Below are positions 44,782-52,667 of a stretch of 64,000 nucleotides of DNA, one piece after another (position 1 is the first letter of the stretch; each line of letters starts with the position of its first letter). Location: the NCBI GenBank assembly GCA_903871465.1, contig CAIQHB010000004.1:1-64000 (forward strand), read 5' to 3'. The position numbers and the translations under genes were made by a program. The notes under the pieces are model-generated. The model saw only the letters and a program-made list of their open reading frames with translations, did not search any database and had not been told where the DNA came from. The DNA comes from an uncultured Methanosarcinales archaeon (GTDB lineage Archaea > Halobacteriota > Methanosarcinia > Methanotrichales > Methanotrichaceae).

Positions 44782-45099
44782 TTACTTTTTCACAAAAAGC
44801 TCATCGCCGCTCTTGTACCCGAGCCCAGGATGGCGATCAAACCTGACCACTCCCACAAAGGCCCTATCTCCTACGGCCTCAGCTACCCTCGCCACTCCGA
44901 TCTGGCCGAAACCGCCGCATAGCTCGATGGCCGTCACGCCCTGATCGACCAGCTCGCGGGCTACGTTGGCTGCTTGATCGTAGTCTCTTACGCCCACAAC
45001 CACCAGATCCAGAACCTCCGGTGTGGATAGGCTCGTCCTGTGGGTCTTTGGATCAGAATCCGGCGTTACAAACATGAAGGCTGCCTTAAACTTTCCCAT
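44782..45099 (-). CDS. DUF6506-like protein
   Basis: A 105-residue protein, KAAFMFVTPDSDP at the start, then LVVVGVRDYDQAANVARELVDQGVTAIELCGGFG. The alpha/beta pattern and the CGGFG motif match the DUF6506 family, known only as small stand-alone proteins. Function unknown. It is a single gene between the Vms1-like gene and tRNA-Arg. Confidence 0.7.
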   Translation of the reverse strand: MGKFKAAFMFVTPDSDPKTHRTSLSTPEVLDLVVVGVRDYDQAANVARELVDQGVTAIELCGGFGQIGVARVAEAVGDRAFVGVVRFDRHPGLGYKSGDELFVKK

Positions 45100-45187
45100 T
45101 CTTTATTCATCTCCTCTGTTTTCGTCTGAACCGGTGAATTCTCCACTAGCCTGTTCATTCTATGGCAATGCCATTCGAGAAAAACTA

Positions 45188-45276
45188 CGGACTTGCCGGG
45201 ACTCGAACCCAGGTCAGCGGGTATCTTCGACCAAAGTCACCGAAGCCCGCTAGGATGTCCACTACCCTACAAGTCC
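45188..45276 (-). tRNA. tRNA-Arg(TCG) with short intron
   Basis: Acceptor GGACTTG/CAAGTCC, discriminator G, T-arm CTGGG-TTCGAGT-CCCGG, anticodon stem GCGGG/CCCGC. The loop between the stem arms is too long; removing 17 nt after position 37 gives CTTCGGA with anticodon TCG. Intron sequence can pair with the anticodon region (CTTCG/CGAAG), as bulge-helix-bulge introns do. Assignment to Arg depends on the intron position. CCA is not encoded. Confidence 0.8.
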
Positions 45277-45455
45277 ATCAGGAAATCAACATCGCTTCCA
45301 GGCTATTAACCTTTCCGGCAAGACAGACACGGGAGCGGGAAAAAAAGCCGCCGCAAAAGCAATCGATTGCATTGTATTGTATCGAAAAGAATAATATGTT
45401 GAAAGTCGTGTATGAAGATCGTCAAGTCAGATAATTCGAGAGAGAATCAAGAGAG

Positions 45456-45641
45456 ATGTCAAAGTTCAGCATGGGTGCGATTATGGCAGGAACTCATTTT
45501 CCCACCAACTGTCCCCGATGCGGAAACGTGGCCGAGGCCTGGACCGAGGATGGCGTAACAGTAAAAGTATGCTGCAGGATGTGCGGCTATGAGGGAGAGC
45601 AGCCTCACCCAGACCTGAAGAATGGGGCCTGGCGGGTGTGA
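45456..45641 (+). CDS. Small zinc-ribbon protein
   Basis: A 61-residue protein with CPRCGN and CCRMCGY, a four-cysteine zinc ribbon, and a short C-terminal tail. Small zinc ribbons like this often accompany RNA-binding genes. Its stop overlaps the ATG of the frameshifted DUF504 gene (TGATG), which supports a shared role in RNA metabolism. Confidence 0.7.
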   Translation: MSKFSMGAIMAGTHFPTNCPRCGNVAEAWTEDGVTVKVCCRMCGYEGEQPHPDLKNGAWRV

Positions 45642-45942
45642 TGAGAACCAGCCACGCCCTTCTCCTGCGCCTTTTTCATGATCCGAAATTTGAGTTTGGC
45701 AAAGTCTCTGTAGAATATTCGATCGAGGGTCCCCGGGCGACAGGTCAAGGGTTCTGGGAGACAGGATCATCCGACTGGAACAAGGCTTCATGGAGATAGA
45801 ATCGGAGATGAAGACGAAATTCATCCCCATGCATCGCATCCGGCGCATCGCCTACAATGGAGAGACCATGTGGGAGAAAGGCATTGACCCCTGCACAGGG
45901 CCTGGAAAAAGAGCCGCTGATATTCAGGATCAGGATATTTAA
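45641..45942 (+). pseudogene. DUF504/UPF0248 RNA-binding protein, frameshifted
   Basis: Two overlapping frames join into one family member. Frame one gives MRTSHALLLRLFHDPKFEF...YSIEGPR; frame two gives GDRSRVLGDRIIRLEQGFMEIESE, then FIPMHRIRRIAYNGETMWEK to TAA 45942. The shift lies in 45728-45738 (GGGTCCCCGGGC) and is mended by one added base. It is either a real mutation or a sequencing error at a C/G run. The family is predicted to bind RNA. Not in the ORF track. Confidence 0.75.
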
Positions 45943-46110
45943 TTAGCCGTTGGACCTCTGGACCTTGCGCTCGTTGCGATCCAGGTAATCCTTTATGGCC
46001 TCAGCAATGACCTCTGAGCGTTGAACGTATAGAGATCCTCTGCTCTTTACAACATATCTCGCCAGCCTGTCATTCAAATCCGGACTTAGCTCCACCTCGA
46101 TTTTGGGCAT
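45943..46110 (-). CDS. Ribbon-helix-helix regulator (55 aa)
   Basis: Below the ORF-track cutoff. The protein begins PKIEVELSPDLNDRLARYV and continues VQRSEVIAEAIKDYLDRNE: one beta strand and two helices, the CopG/MetJ fold that binds DNA as a dimer. Its stop abuts the stop of the DUF504 gene (adjacent codons, convergent). Target unknown; no toxin adjoins, so a general regulator is more likely than an antitoxin. Confidence 0.8.
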   Translation of the reverse strand: MPKIEVELSPDLNDRLARYVVKSRGSLYVQRSEVIAEAIKDYLDRNERKVQRSNG

Positions 46111-46152
46111 GATTTCTGATGGGCCAACGTAGTATTTAATAATTAGTCTGTT

Positions 46153-47205
46153 TCAGGGCTTCAGCCTTCGTATCTCCAGATATTTGACCTCAACGTCAGG
46201 ATAGGCGAAGACCATCTGCTTACGAACCGAATGGGCCAGGCGCACGGCGCGAGAGAGCACAGGCGGCAGGAAGATATGATCATCGGGTATGGTGTGAACC
46301 AGATACTCGGAGTGGGGCGCTTTCCTTGTACCCTCCACTTGCTTGTAGACCCGGAAATGCGTGCCGAATTTGAAGCCGGTCTTCACCACCAGTTTTTTGT
46401 CTCGCAGATCCTTATAGACGCTGAACTTCAGGTCGAAGTCGTTCTCGATCTGACGTGCTCTGGCAACGAGGCTCTCCTGGCAGAGGGAGTCGCCGGAGCG
46501 ATCGTTCAGTTGAATCAGACCCTTCTCCAGGAGGTACGCCGACTCGACCAGTGAGAGCTGAAGCCTTTCACCTACCGGCTTGCCATAAAATCCGTGCTGG
46601 TGCAGCCTGCAGGACGCCTCAGCGTCCCAGAGAACCACTCTGTCCTCCAATAGGGTCGCCATGCCTCCTTCTTCCTCTTCTGCCATCAAGCCGGACATGG
46701 CCTTCTCACGAGCCTCGTAAAAGGTGATATCGCTCTCTTCATCGACGATGGCCAGCATCAGCTTCTTTCTCATCTGCCCCGCCACGCGCACGGGCTCGAT
46801 GATATCCTTCAGGGGCAGAGGCATGCGCTCCGATATGACCAGAACATAGAACTCCGCCGGGCTCTTTCCGGGATGCCCTCCCCTGGGGTAGACCCGAAAA
46901 TCCGGTCGGCCGGGCTGGACATAATAGCCGCGCTCCCGCAGATCTTTGTAGACCACATAACGGAACTCGAAGCCCTTTTCAAGAGTTGAAGCCTCCTGGA
47001 AGAAAGCCCTGAAATCCAGTTCTTTTCCTTCCCGGATTACCTTGATCCTCGATCGGTCCAGGAGATAGGCAGCTTCCACCAGGGAGAGCTCCAGGCCCTT
47101 GCCTTTAGGCCGGCCGAAGTAACCCTGCTCATAGAGATCGGGCAGGGCCTCCGGGCCGAGGCGGATCTTATCGTCCAACAGCCTGCCCTGTATCTCCTCA
47201 GACAT
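46153..47205 (-). CDS. endA: tRNA-splicing endonuclease, duplicated-domain type
   Basis: Cuts tRNA introns at bulge-helix-bulge sites. The 350-residue protein is an internal duplication. The C-terminal unit keeps the catalytic triad: Y287 (FRVYKQ), H298 (APHSEYLVH) and K329 (SVRKQMVFA). The N-terminal unit has FRVYPRG and QMRKKLMLA but lacks the histidine (SPAEFYVLV), so it is structural. This is the homodimeric (double-length) form found in some Euryarchaeota. Two intron-containing tRNAs in the same window are its substrates. The GAPDH-like gene ends 20 bp upstream. Confidence 0.93.
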   Translation of the reverse strand: MSEEIQGRLLDDKIRLGPEALPDLYEQGYFGRPKGKGLELSLVEAAYLLDRSRIKVIREGKELDFRAFFQEASTLEKGFEFRYVVYKDLRERGYYVQPGRPDFRVYPRGGHPGKSPAEFYVLVISERMPLPLKDIIEPVRVAGQMRKKLMLAIVDEESDITFYEAREKAMSGLMAEEEEGGMATLLEDRVVLWDAEASCRLHQHGFYGKPVGERLQLSLVESAYLLEKGLIQLNDRSGDSLCQESLVARARQIENDFDLKFSVYKDLRDKKLVVKTGFKFGTHFRVYKQVEGTRKAPHSEYLVHTIPDDHIFLPPVLSRAVRLAHSVRKQMVFAYPDVEVKYLEIRRLKP

Positions 47206-47225
47206 TGTTCCGCCTTGCCAACGCT

Positions 47226-48380
47226 TCAGCAGCTCAGCTTGTCCGGCCAGATGCCATGCATGATGCCGAGGGACTTGTCGATCATACTATGCACGTCGCC
47301 AGCCGGATAGCCTGCGGAAAGCAGATAGGATTCGACGTGATTCGGCACGGCGATGGACATCTGCTCCACCATGGAAACCGTCTGCAGAATGGTGTAGTCT
47401 CCCAGTTTGAAGGGTATGATGGCATCAGAGACGATAAGCTCGAAGATCTCCGGGCTGATGGGCCGCTCTACGCCCGAGAGGAAGGCCTCCAGAATCTCGC
47501 TCGTCCAATCATGCTTCTTGCCCTCATCTTGATAGGGCATAACCACTACCTCACGGGTCTTGGCATACTGCTCGACCAGCTGCGCCGGTGTGACACTTCC
47601 CTTGAAGACCAGGTTCAGGAAGTTAGTATGCGGCACAGTAGTAGGCACCTTGCTGGCGCGGATATTGAACTTGACCTCTTCAAAAACGGTTCCCGCATCC
47701 GTGCCCTGGTGCCCGGCTCCTTTGCCGAACTGGATAGCGCTTGGCGAGGCCTTGACTACCGTATGAGGGTCGCCGTGTCTGCGGTCGATGTTGCCCAAAA
47801 TGGCGGTCAGGCCCAGAGGGCGGGCGGCCAAAGCGAGACGGGAGAGCCCGGTGGTGTTGCAGCTTGTGCACTGGACCAGCTTTGGTTTAGCTTTTTGGAA
47901 CAATTCGTAGTTCTCCAGTCCGAAGAAGAACTCTCTGGAAAAGTCTTTCACAAGGTCGTCTGTGATCTTGACCTTCTTGCTTTCTGTCAGCCCTTTCAGG
48001 ATCGCGGGCCGGTCCGCGCCGCCCATAAGGGAGACGAAGCAGCCGTTGGCAAGGCCCGCCTCGACATAAGGCAGCTCCTCATCGCCCGGTGTCCCTACCA
48101 TCAAAAAATCAGATGCCGCGAAGAAGTCATCAAGGCTTCCATCGATCTTGACTCCTGCCTTCTCCCACTTCTCTTTATCAGCCTTATCGTTAACAAATGC
48201 CTTCACGCCAAATAGGCGGTTGAATTTGGCGACGATAGATAGGGCCCGGCCGTGGGGTTTTCTGAGCAGCACATTCAGATCGCCATCGATGGCCGCGGCC
48301 TTCTTGACCTCTGCCAGAGCCAAAATAGTTCGCTTATTCTCTGTTCCATCAAAACCTACAAAGCCAGCATTGGACTTCAA
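47226..48380 (-). CDS. Divergent type II GAPDH-family protein
   Basis: A 384-residue protein with the catalytic core of archaeal (type II) glyceraldehyde-3-phosphate dehydrogenase: CTSCNTTGLSRLALA (active-site Cys) and IDRRHGDP. The N-terminus is unlike the family: the usual NGYGTIGKRVAD nucleotide loop is replaced by VGFDGTENKRTILALAEVKKA, and the protein is about 45 residues longer. It may be a paralogue with a different cofactor or substrate. Position directly upstream of endA with a 20-bp gap suggests one transcript. Confidence 0.75.
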   Translation of the reverse strand: MKSNAGFVGFDGTENKRTILALAEVKKAAAIDGDLNVLLRKPHGRALSIVAKFNRLFGVKAFVNDKADKEKWEKAGVKIDGSLDDFFAASDFLMVGTPGDEELPYVEAGLANGCFVSLMGGADRPAILKGLTESKKVKITDDLVKDFSREFFFGLENYELFQKAKPKLVQCTSCNTTGLSRLALAARPLGLTAILGNIDRRHGDPHTVVKASPSAIQFGKGAGHQGTDAGTVFEEVKFNIRASKVPTTVPHTNFLNLVFKGSVTPAQLVEQYAKTREVVVMPYQDEGKKHDWTSEILEAFLSGVERPISPEIFELIVSDAIIPFKLGDYTILQTVSMVEQMSIAVPNHVESYLLSAGYPAGDVHSMIDKSLGIMHGIWPDKLSC

Positions 48381-48456
48381 GCATCTTCACTCCTGATGGG
48401 AAGTCTAAGTGACTGTATTTTAACCTTTCCGGGATTGTTGGAGCAGATTATTCTTT

Positions 48457-48999
48457 TCAGTTCAATCCAAAGATGTCTGAGACCCTATCAGCAATATGCC
48501 TGGCACTCTCTTCCAAGCTCATTCTTGCGGCATCAACCTCGATCTCTGGAGACTGCGGCTCTTCATAGGGTACATTGACACCCGGAACGGCTGCGTTCTT
48601 TGCAGTTGCTTTCTTGTAGATGTCCTTGGGCGAGAACTTTGCTTTTCTCTTCTCCTCCCTTTCCATGCAAACCTCCAGCGGAGCGCGGATGAAGACCTCG
48701 GCAAAGTTCGGAATCAAACTACGGGCGAGGTCACGATAACGACGCCTGTTGGCGGTAGCATCTATTATGACATTTATTCCTTCTTCTGCCAGGAGCTTTG
48801 CCATGTAGGCAAGGCTCGCATAAACGATATCTCTTTCTTCTTCCGTATACTTTGGCTCCGGTGTGATTGCTCTTCTGATCTCATCCAGTTGCAGGATTTT
48901 AGCATACGTCCCCTTTTCAGAAAGCTTCGTCTTAACTCGATTTGCGATGGTGGTCTTCCCGCAGCCCGGAAGGCCCGTGAACCACATGACCCATGCCAT
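48457..48999 (-). CDS. cysC: Adenylylsulfate kinase-like protein
   Basis: Phosphorylates adenosine 5'-phosphosulfate to PAPS, or a related nucleotide. P-loop FTGLPGCGKTTIANRV near the N-terminus, then LDEIRRAITPEPKYTEEERDIVYASLAYMAKLLAEEGINVIIDATA and FIRAPLEVC. ATG 48999 (MAWVMWFTGLPG) puts the P-loop at the usual place. The typical APS-kinase DGDxxR motif reads QLDEIRR, so substrate identity is only probable. No sulfate adenylyltransferase lies nearby. Confidence 0.75.
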   Translation of the reverse strand: MAWVMWFTGLPGCGKTTIANRVKTKLSEKGTYAKILQLDEIRRAITPEPKYTEEERDIVYASLAYMAKLLAEEGINVIIDATANRRRYRDLARSLIPNFAEVFIRAPLEVCMEREEKRKAKFSPKDIYKKATAKNAAVPGVNVPYEEPQSPEIEVDAARMSLEESARHIADRVSDIFGLN

Positions 49000-49140
49000 A
49001 AATGAATGAGAGTTTCGGCTGAATAAAAACCCATTCCTCTCTAGCAACTCTCATGCAGCGAGCCCGGATAAAATGCTGTCACTATTTGAAACTTTCAACA
49101 AATTCTGAAATCAAAACAAAAGATTAATATAAGTGCAAGC

Positions 49141-49148
49141 GTTATATA
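49141..49148 (+). promoter_or_regulatory. TATA box of MC1 gene
   Basis: GTTATATA lies about 35 bp before ATG 49180, in an AT-rich stretch, giving a short leader. Confidence 0.55.
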
Positions 49149-49179
49149 GACATGCTGCAAGGCTTATTGCCCTCCGCAC

Positions 49180-49476
49180 ATGGCTTTGAAGAGGAATAAA
49201 AATATGATAGAAAAAAGGAATTTCGCATTGCGGGACACGGATGGAAACGAGATTGGAGTATTTTCCGGAAAGCAGCCCAGACAAGCTGCCCTGAAGGCGG
49301 CAAACCGTGGCTTCACCGACATAAGGCTCCGGGAGAGGGGGACCAAGAAGGTGCATGTCTTCCAGGGTGAGCGTAAACAGGTGCCAAAGCCCTCCAATGC
49401 CCCCAGTTGGATGCCAACCAACATCTGGAAGCCAAGTGTCAAGAAAGTCGCTATCGAGAAGTTGGAAGAACTCTAA
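49180..49476 (+). CDS. Chromosomal protein MC1
   Basis: Small basic architectural protein that bends DNA strongly. The 98-residue sequence has the family block GVFSGKQPRQAALKAANRGFTDIRLRERGTKKVHVFQG and the tail PSWMPTNIWKPSVKKVAIEKL. MC1 is typical of Methanosarcinales and haloarchaea, which supports the host assignment. A second start at MIEKRNF is possible. It is a single gene with its own TATA box. Confidence 0.93.
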   Translation: MALKRNKNMIEKRNFALRDTDGNEIGVFSGKQPRQAALKAANRGFTDIRLRERGTKKVHVFQGERKQVPKPSNAPSWMPTNIWKPSVKKVAIEKLEEL

Positions 49477-49572
49477 CAATAGTTTCTAGCACATAATTTT
49501 GATATTTTTTAGAGCCATATTTTTTAACATTTTTAGCAAAGTCCATAATTTACACGGCCAGAATGAACCGGA

Positions 49573-49596
49573 CAAAAAAAAATTTGTAAAAAAAAG
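49573..49596 (-). terminator. Double T-run terminator of ribosomal protein operon
   Basis: On the minus strand an eight-T run and a nine-T run, 5 bases apart, begin 13 bp after the rpl12 stop. This is a typical archaeal U-rich terminator. Confidence 0.75.
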
Positions 49597-49608
49597 CTGC
49601 TGAGAGTT

Positions 49609-49914
49609 TCAGCCGAACAGGGCACCCAAGCCCTCGACTCCGCTCTCCTCTGCAGCTTCCTTATCCTCTTCTTTTTCTTCCTTAGAGGCAGGCGCGGCAG
49701 CAGCGGCAGCGGCCGGAGCGGCAGCGGCTACTGGCATGACGGCAGCCTGGGCGAGGACCTTGGCGATGTCCACGCCTTCCAGAGCGGCCACCAGTGCCTT
49801 GGCTCTAACATCGTCGACTTTGGCACCAGATGCCTCGACGATCTTCTTTATTCCTTCCTCAGTAACATCTTTGCCTGCGCTGTGAAGCAGTAATGCAGCG
49901 TATACGAATTCCAT
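49609..49914 (-). CDS. rpl12: Ribosomal protein L12 (P1 family)
   Basis: Archaeal stalk protein, 101 residues. N-terminal dimerisation domain [30 protein letters not shown], an Ala/Pro-rich hinge, and the acidic tail [13 protein letters not shown] that binds translation factors. Last gene of the Spt5-L11-L1-L10-L12 operon. The final GLGALFG matches the tail of L10. Confidence 0.95.
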   Translation of the reverse strand: MEFVYAALLLHSAGKDVTEEGIKKIVEASGAKVDDVRAKALVAALEGVDIAKVLAQAAVMPVAAAAPAAAAAAAPASKEEKEEDKEAAEESGVEGLGALFG

Positions 49915-49946
49915 TTGAATCGACCTCTAATTTATCTTAAACCAAA

Positions 49947-50906
49947 TTAACCGAATAGAGCACCAAGTCCTGCAGCGGTGTCTCCTTCGTCCTTCTTCTC
50001 TTCTTTCTCTTCCTTGGCGGCGGGCGCGGCAGCAGCTGGAGCTGTCTCGCCTCTGGCGATCTTGTCAATAGCCTTGGCATTGGCGGCAGCCTTGGCCAGA
50101 ATGAACTCCATCATGCTTGGCACAGGTATTGCCGCTTCCAGTACCAGGGCTCTGGCCCCTGTCTGGGCCTTTTGCAACATTGGTCCGATCGTAACCGATG
50201 TAGTATAGCCTATCTCGACAGCAAAGCTCATTGCCGTGGCTGAGGCGTTGCATAGCTCAGCGATCTTGCTATCCACATCGATGGAAAGATCCTTGGACTT
50301 GAAGATCAAGCCACCCTCATAGGCTGCTCTCAATTCCAGACCCACGTTTCTGGGGAAAATCTCCATGGTCTTGAGAATGTCTGCAGTCTTGGCAGGAACG
50401 ATCTCTCCCTCTTTGGCGAGTGTGATCTTCTGGTTGATGACCACTTTTCCGCCTTTGATGGCAGCGGGAATGCCGGCTGCCTGGAGCTTGCCTACCATTG
50501 GTCCTGGCGAGAATGTGGTCTCTCCAGCCTCGACAACAATGTCTTTGGGGGCACGAGAGCCGGCTTTGATGGGCATGGGCTGTTTGCCTTTCTCCAGCAG
50601 ACTGTTGAGCTTGAAGGGGTTGCTATCGCTGAAGATTAAGGCAGTCTGGTCTTCAATGAAATTGGCCAGCTGCCTGATCTCGGGGGCTGATGCCTCCAGG
50701 GCACGGCGGGCGATGGTGTTTCTTACCATTCTTATCTCGACGTTGCCTCTGAGACTTCCTCGCATCTGCTGCAGATTGCTGGCAGGGATCTCACGCACGC
50801 CTACTACGCCGACCACTCTGCTCTTGCTTATCTTCTCGATAAGCTCTTCTACATCCTTAACCTTCCATTCAGGTATATGGGCAGTGTGACGAACTTCTCC
50901 TGCCAT
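49947..50906 (-). CDS. rpl10: Ribosomal protein L10 (P0 family)
   Basis: Stalk base protein P0, 319 residues, holding several L12 dimers through its C-terminal helices. The rRNA-binding half contains SRVVGVVGVREIPASNLQQMRGSLRG, and the end is an Ala-rich hinge with GDTAAGLGALFG, the same factor-binding tail as L12. It starts directly at the L1 stop with no gap. Confidence 0.95.
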   Translation of the reverse strand: MAGEVRHTAHIPEWKVKDVEELIEKISKSRVVGVVGVREIPASNLQQMRGSLRGNVEIRMVRNTIARRALEASAPEIRQLANFIEDQTALIFSDSNPFKLNSLLEKGKQPMPIKAGSRAPKDIVVEAGETTFSPGPMVGKLQAAGIPAAIKGGKVVINQKITLAKEGEIVPAKTADILKTMEIFPRNVGLELRAAYEGGLIFKSKDLSIDVDSKIAELCNASATAMSFAVEIGYTTSVTIGPMLQKAQTGARALVLEAAIPVPSMMEFILAKAAANAKAIDKIARGETAPAAAAPAAKEEKEEKKDEGDTAAGLGALFG

Positions 50907-51539
50907 TTAGATCACCTTTATAGAAGGCCCCATGGTGGTCTTGACGTAAACCGACTTCAGGTTATGCCGACCATCCTTTAAGGTCTGCTCGAGCTTGAGG
51001 ACGACAGCTTCTATGTTTTCGGCCAGCTCTTTGGTGTTCATATTTCTATTCCCAACAGTCAGGTGAAAGGTCGGCCTGTCCCTGGACCTGATCCTGATCA
51101 TGTTCTTGAGCCTCTGTATTTGCGGGGTTACATCCTGTGTTGGCGGTAGAGGTGTTGGCATCTTGCCTCTCTTACCCAAGACGGAACCCAGGCTCTTACC
51201 TATGACAGGCATGAACTGAGTTTCTGCAATGAAGAACTTGTACTCGTCGGCCAGTTTGCGTGCTGCTCTCTTATCTCCGGCGAACTCCTTGATCTCGTCC
51301 CCAGAGATGACCCTGTCAGCTCCGGCGCTCTTGGCTCGCAGGGCAGTCTCTCCGGCAGCGAATACAGCGATCTTGGTCGGTTTACCAAGTCCGTGGGGTA
51401 GGATAACCTCGGCATCGACTCTGTTTCCCGGTTGGGCAAGGTCGATGTTGTGAAGGTTAATGGCCAGATCCACGCTCTCGCTGAACTTCCTGGCAGGTGC
51501 CTCAGTGATAGCCTGTTTAACGGCTTCTTCGATATCCAT
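50907..51539 (-). CDS. rpl1: Ribosomal protein L1
   Basis: L1-stalk protein, 210 residues. Family motifs are NLAQPGNR-like start (DLAQPGNRVDAEVILPHG) and GKRGKMPTPLPPTQDV. In other archaea L1 represses its own operon by binding the mRNA. Here a hairpin whose 3' arm contains the Shine-Dalgarno (GGAGG) precedes the ATG. The 84-bp gap before it also has TATA-like sequence, so L1-L10-L12 may have their own promoter. Confidence 0.95.
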   Translation of the reverse strand: MDIEEAVKQAITEAPARKFSESVDLAINLHNIDLAQPGNRVDAEVILPHGLGKPTKIAVFAAGETALRAKSAGADRVISGDEIKEFAGDKRAARKLADEYKFFIAETQFMPVIGKSLGSVLGKRGKMPTPLPPTQDVTPQIQRLKNMIRIRSRDRPTFHLTVGNRNMNTKELAENIEAVVLKLEQTLKDGRHNLKSVYVKTTMGPSIKVI

Positions 51540-51548
51540 TTCAATCCT

Positions 51549-51578
51549 CCGTAGTCTGCGACTTTATGTCTCCTACGG
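51549..51578 (-). promoter_or_regulatory. Hairpin masking the L1 ribosome binding site
   Basis: On the minus strand CCGTAG pairs with CTACGG (6 bp), with a possible inner GAC/GTC helix, and the GGAGG ribosome site begins within the 3' arm 10 bases before the L1 start. It is well placed for autogenous control by L1. Confidence 0.5.
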
Positions 51579-51622
51579 CTTCTCAAAAAAGAGAATCAGA
51601 ATTCAGATTATAACTTAATATT

Positions 51623-52099
51623 TTAAGCCTTCGCTTCTAATATCTCATCGTACTTGCCATTGGCAACAGCCAGTTGAGCCTCTTTGCTGGGCATACCATC
51701 TATTGTCGCGCCTAAAGATCCTGCTGTACCGATGACCTCGCGGGCAGCGTTCTTCAGGGTCTTGGAGAGAAGGCCTTTTCTCTTGATGTTCGCGATCTTC
51801 AGAACCTGCTCCATAGTCAGGTCCCCTATGATGGTTTTGTCGCCAGTGCCCTTCTCTACACCTATCTCCCTGATGATAAGGGCAGATGTAGGAGGCGTCC
51901 CGACTTCGATTTCGAATTCGGTTCTGGACTTCACTATGACCTTAACTGGAACTTGCATTCCATTGAGGTCCTTGGTCTGCTCATTGATCTTGGCAACCAC
52001 CTGAGCTACATTCACGCCCAATGGTCCAAGTGCCGGCCCCAAAGGTGGCCCCGCACTAGCCTTTCCGCCAGGGACCAATGCTTCTACGACATTAGCCAA
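51623..52099 (-). CDS. rpl11: Ribosomal protein L11
   Basis: GTPase-centre protein L11. Recognisable by ALVPGGKASAGPPLGPALGPLGVNVAQVVAKIN and GTPPTSALIIREIGVEKGTG. The track start GTG 52108 lies inside the GAGGTGA Shine-Dalgarno; TTG 52099 (MANVVEALVPGG) is 5-6 bases after it and matches the usual N-terminus, so I use it. It follows Spt5 closely. Confidence 0.93.
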   Translation of the reverse strand: MANVVEALVPGGKASAGPPLGPALGPLGVNVAQVVAKINEQTKDLNGMQVPVKVIVKSRTEFEIEVGTPPTSALIIREIGVEKGTGDKTIIGDLTMEQVLKIANIKRKGLLSKTLKNAAREVIGTAGSLGATIDGMPSKEAQLAVANGKYDEILEAKA

Positions 52100-52110
52100 A
52101 TCAATCACCT

Positions 52111-52566
52111 CTAAGTTTCATCTTTACTGAGCACGCGTACGTGATCTCCCCTTACAGTGATGGGAATGGGCACCATAGCTTCAAAGAGTTCCACAGTTAT
52201 CTCTTCCTTGGCCACGTCCACGCGTTTGACCCTAGCTTTCTCTCCCTTGAAGGGCCCGGATATGAGCTCAACAATTGCGCCTTCATTGATTCCGATTACT
52301 GCAGGCTTGGGTGTGAGAAAGTGTTCAACCTCTTCGATATTCGAGGCCCCTTTTATCACAGAGCGTGCGTGGGGTATTCCTTGAATCGCCTGATCCACGA
52401 TCTCGGGAGCTGGTGATTCCACAAGAACGTAACCTTTCAGCACATCTGGAACCAGCAGTGCCCTTATATCATACTTTTCCTTGCGTGCTATCTGGGCGAT
52501 CATGTTGGCCACCGATCGTTCTTGATTCGCAGTGGTCTTAACAACATATATGCTGGTCTCGGACAT
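52111..52566 (-). CDS. spt5: Transcription elongation factor Spt5
   Basis: Archaeal Spt5/NusG, 151 residues: NGN domain ([52 protein letters not shown]) and a C-terminal KOW domain ([23 protein letters not shown]). Binds RNA polymerase with Spt4 and increases processivity. It is the first gene of the operon; SecE, which often precedes it, is absent here. Confidence 0.95.
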   Translation of the reverse strand: MSETSIYVVKTTANQERSVANMIAQIARKEKYDIRALLVPDVLKGYVLVESPAPEIVDQAIQGIPHARSVIKGASNIEEVEHFLTPKPAVIGINEGAIVELISGPFKGEKARVKRVDVAKEEITVELFEAMVPIPITVRGDHVRVLSKDET

Positions 52567-52589
52567 TCCGGCTCTTTAGATGAGGGCCG

Positions 52590-52597
52590 TATATAAA
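52590..52597 (-). promoter_or_regulatory. TATA box of Spt5-ribosomal protein operon
   Basis: TTTATATA on the minus strand about 27 bp before the Spt5 ATG implies a nearly leaderless message. The divergent CMI4-like gene has its own TATA-like CTTTATACT at 52622-52630. Confidence 0.6.
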
Positions 52598-52667
52598 AAG
52601 GTTTGTAATCAATCGAAATCTCTTTATACTATAAACATGGGTGTTGCTCTTGGGGTGAGTATCTCAT

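Noticed and set aside
47205-48215. 336-aa plus-strand ORF
   Set aside because: Antisense shadow of the GAPDH-like gene; no motif or ribosome site.
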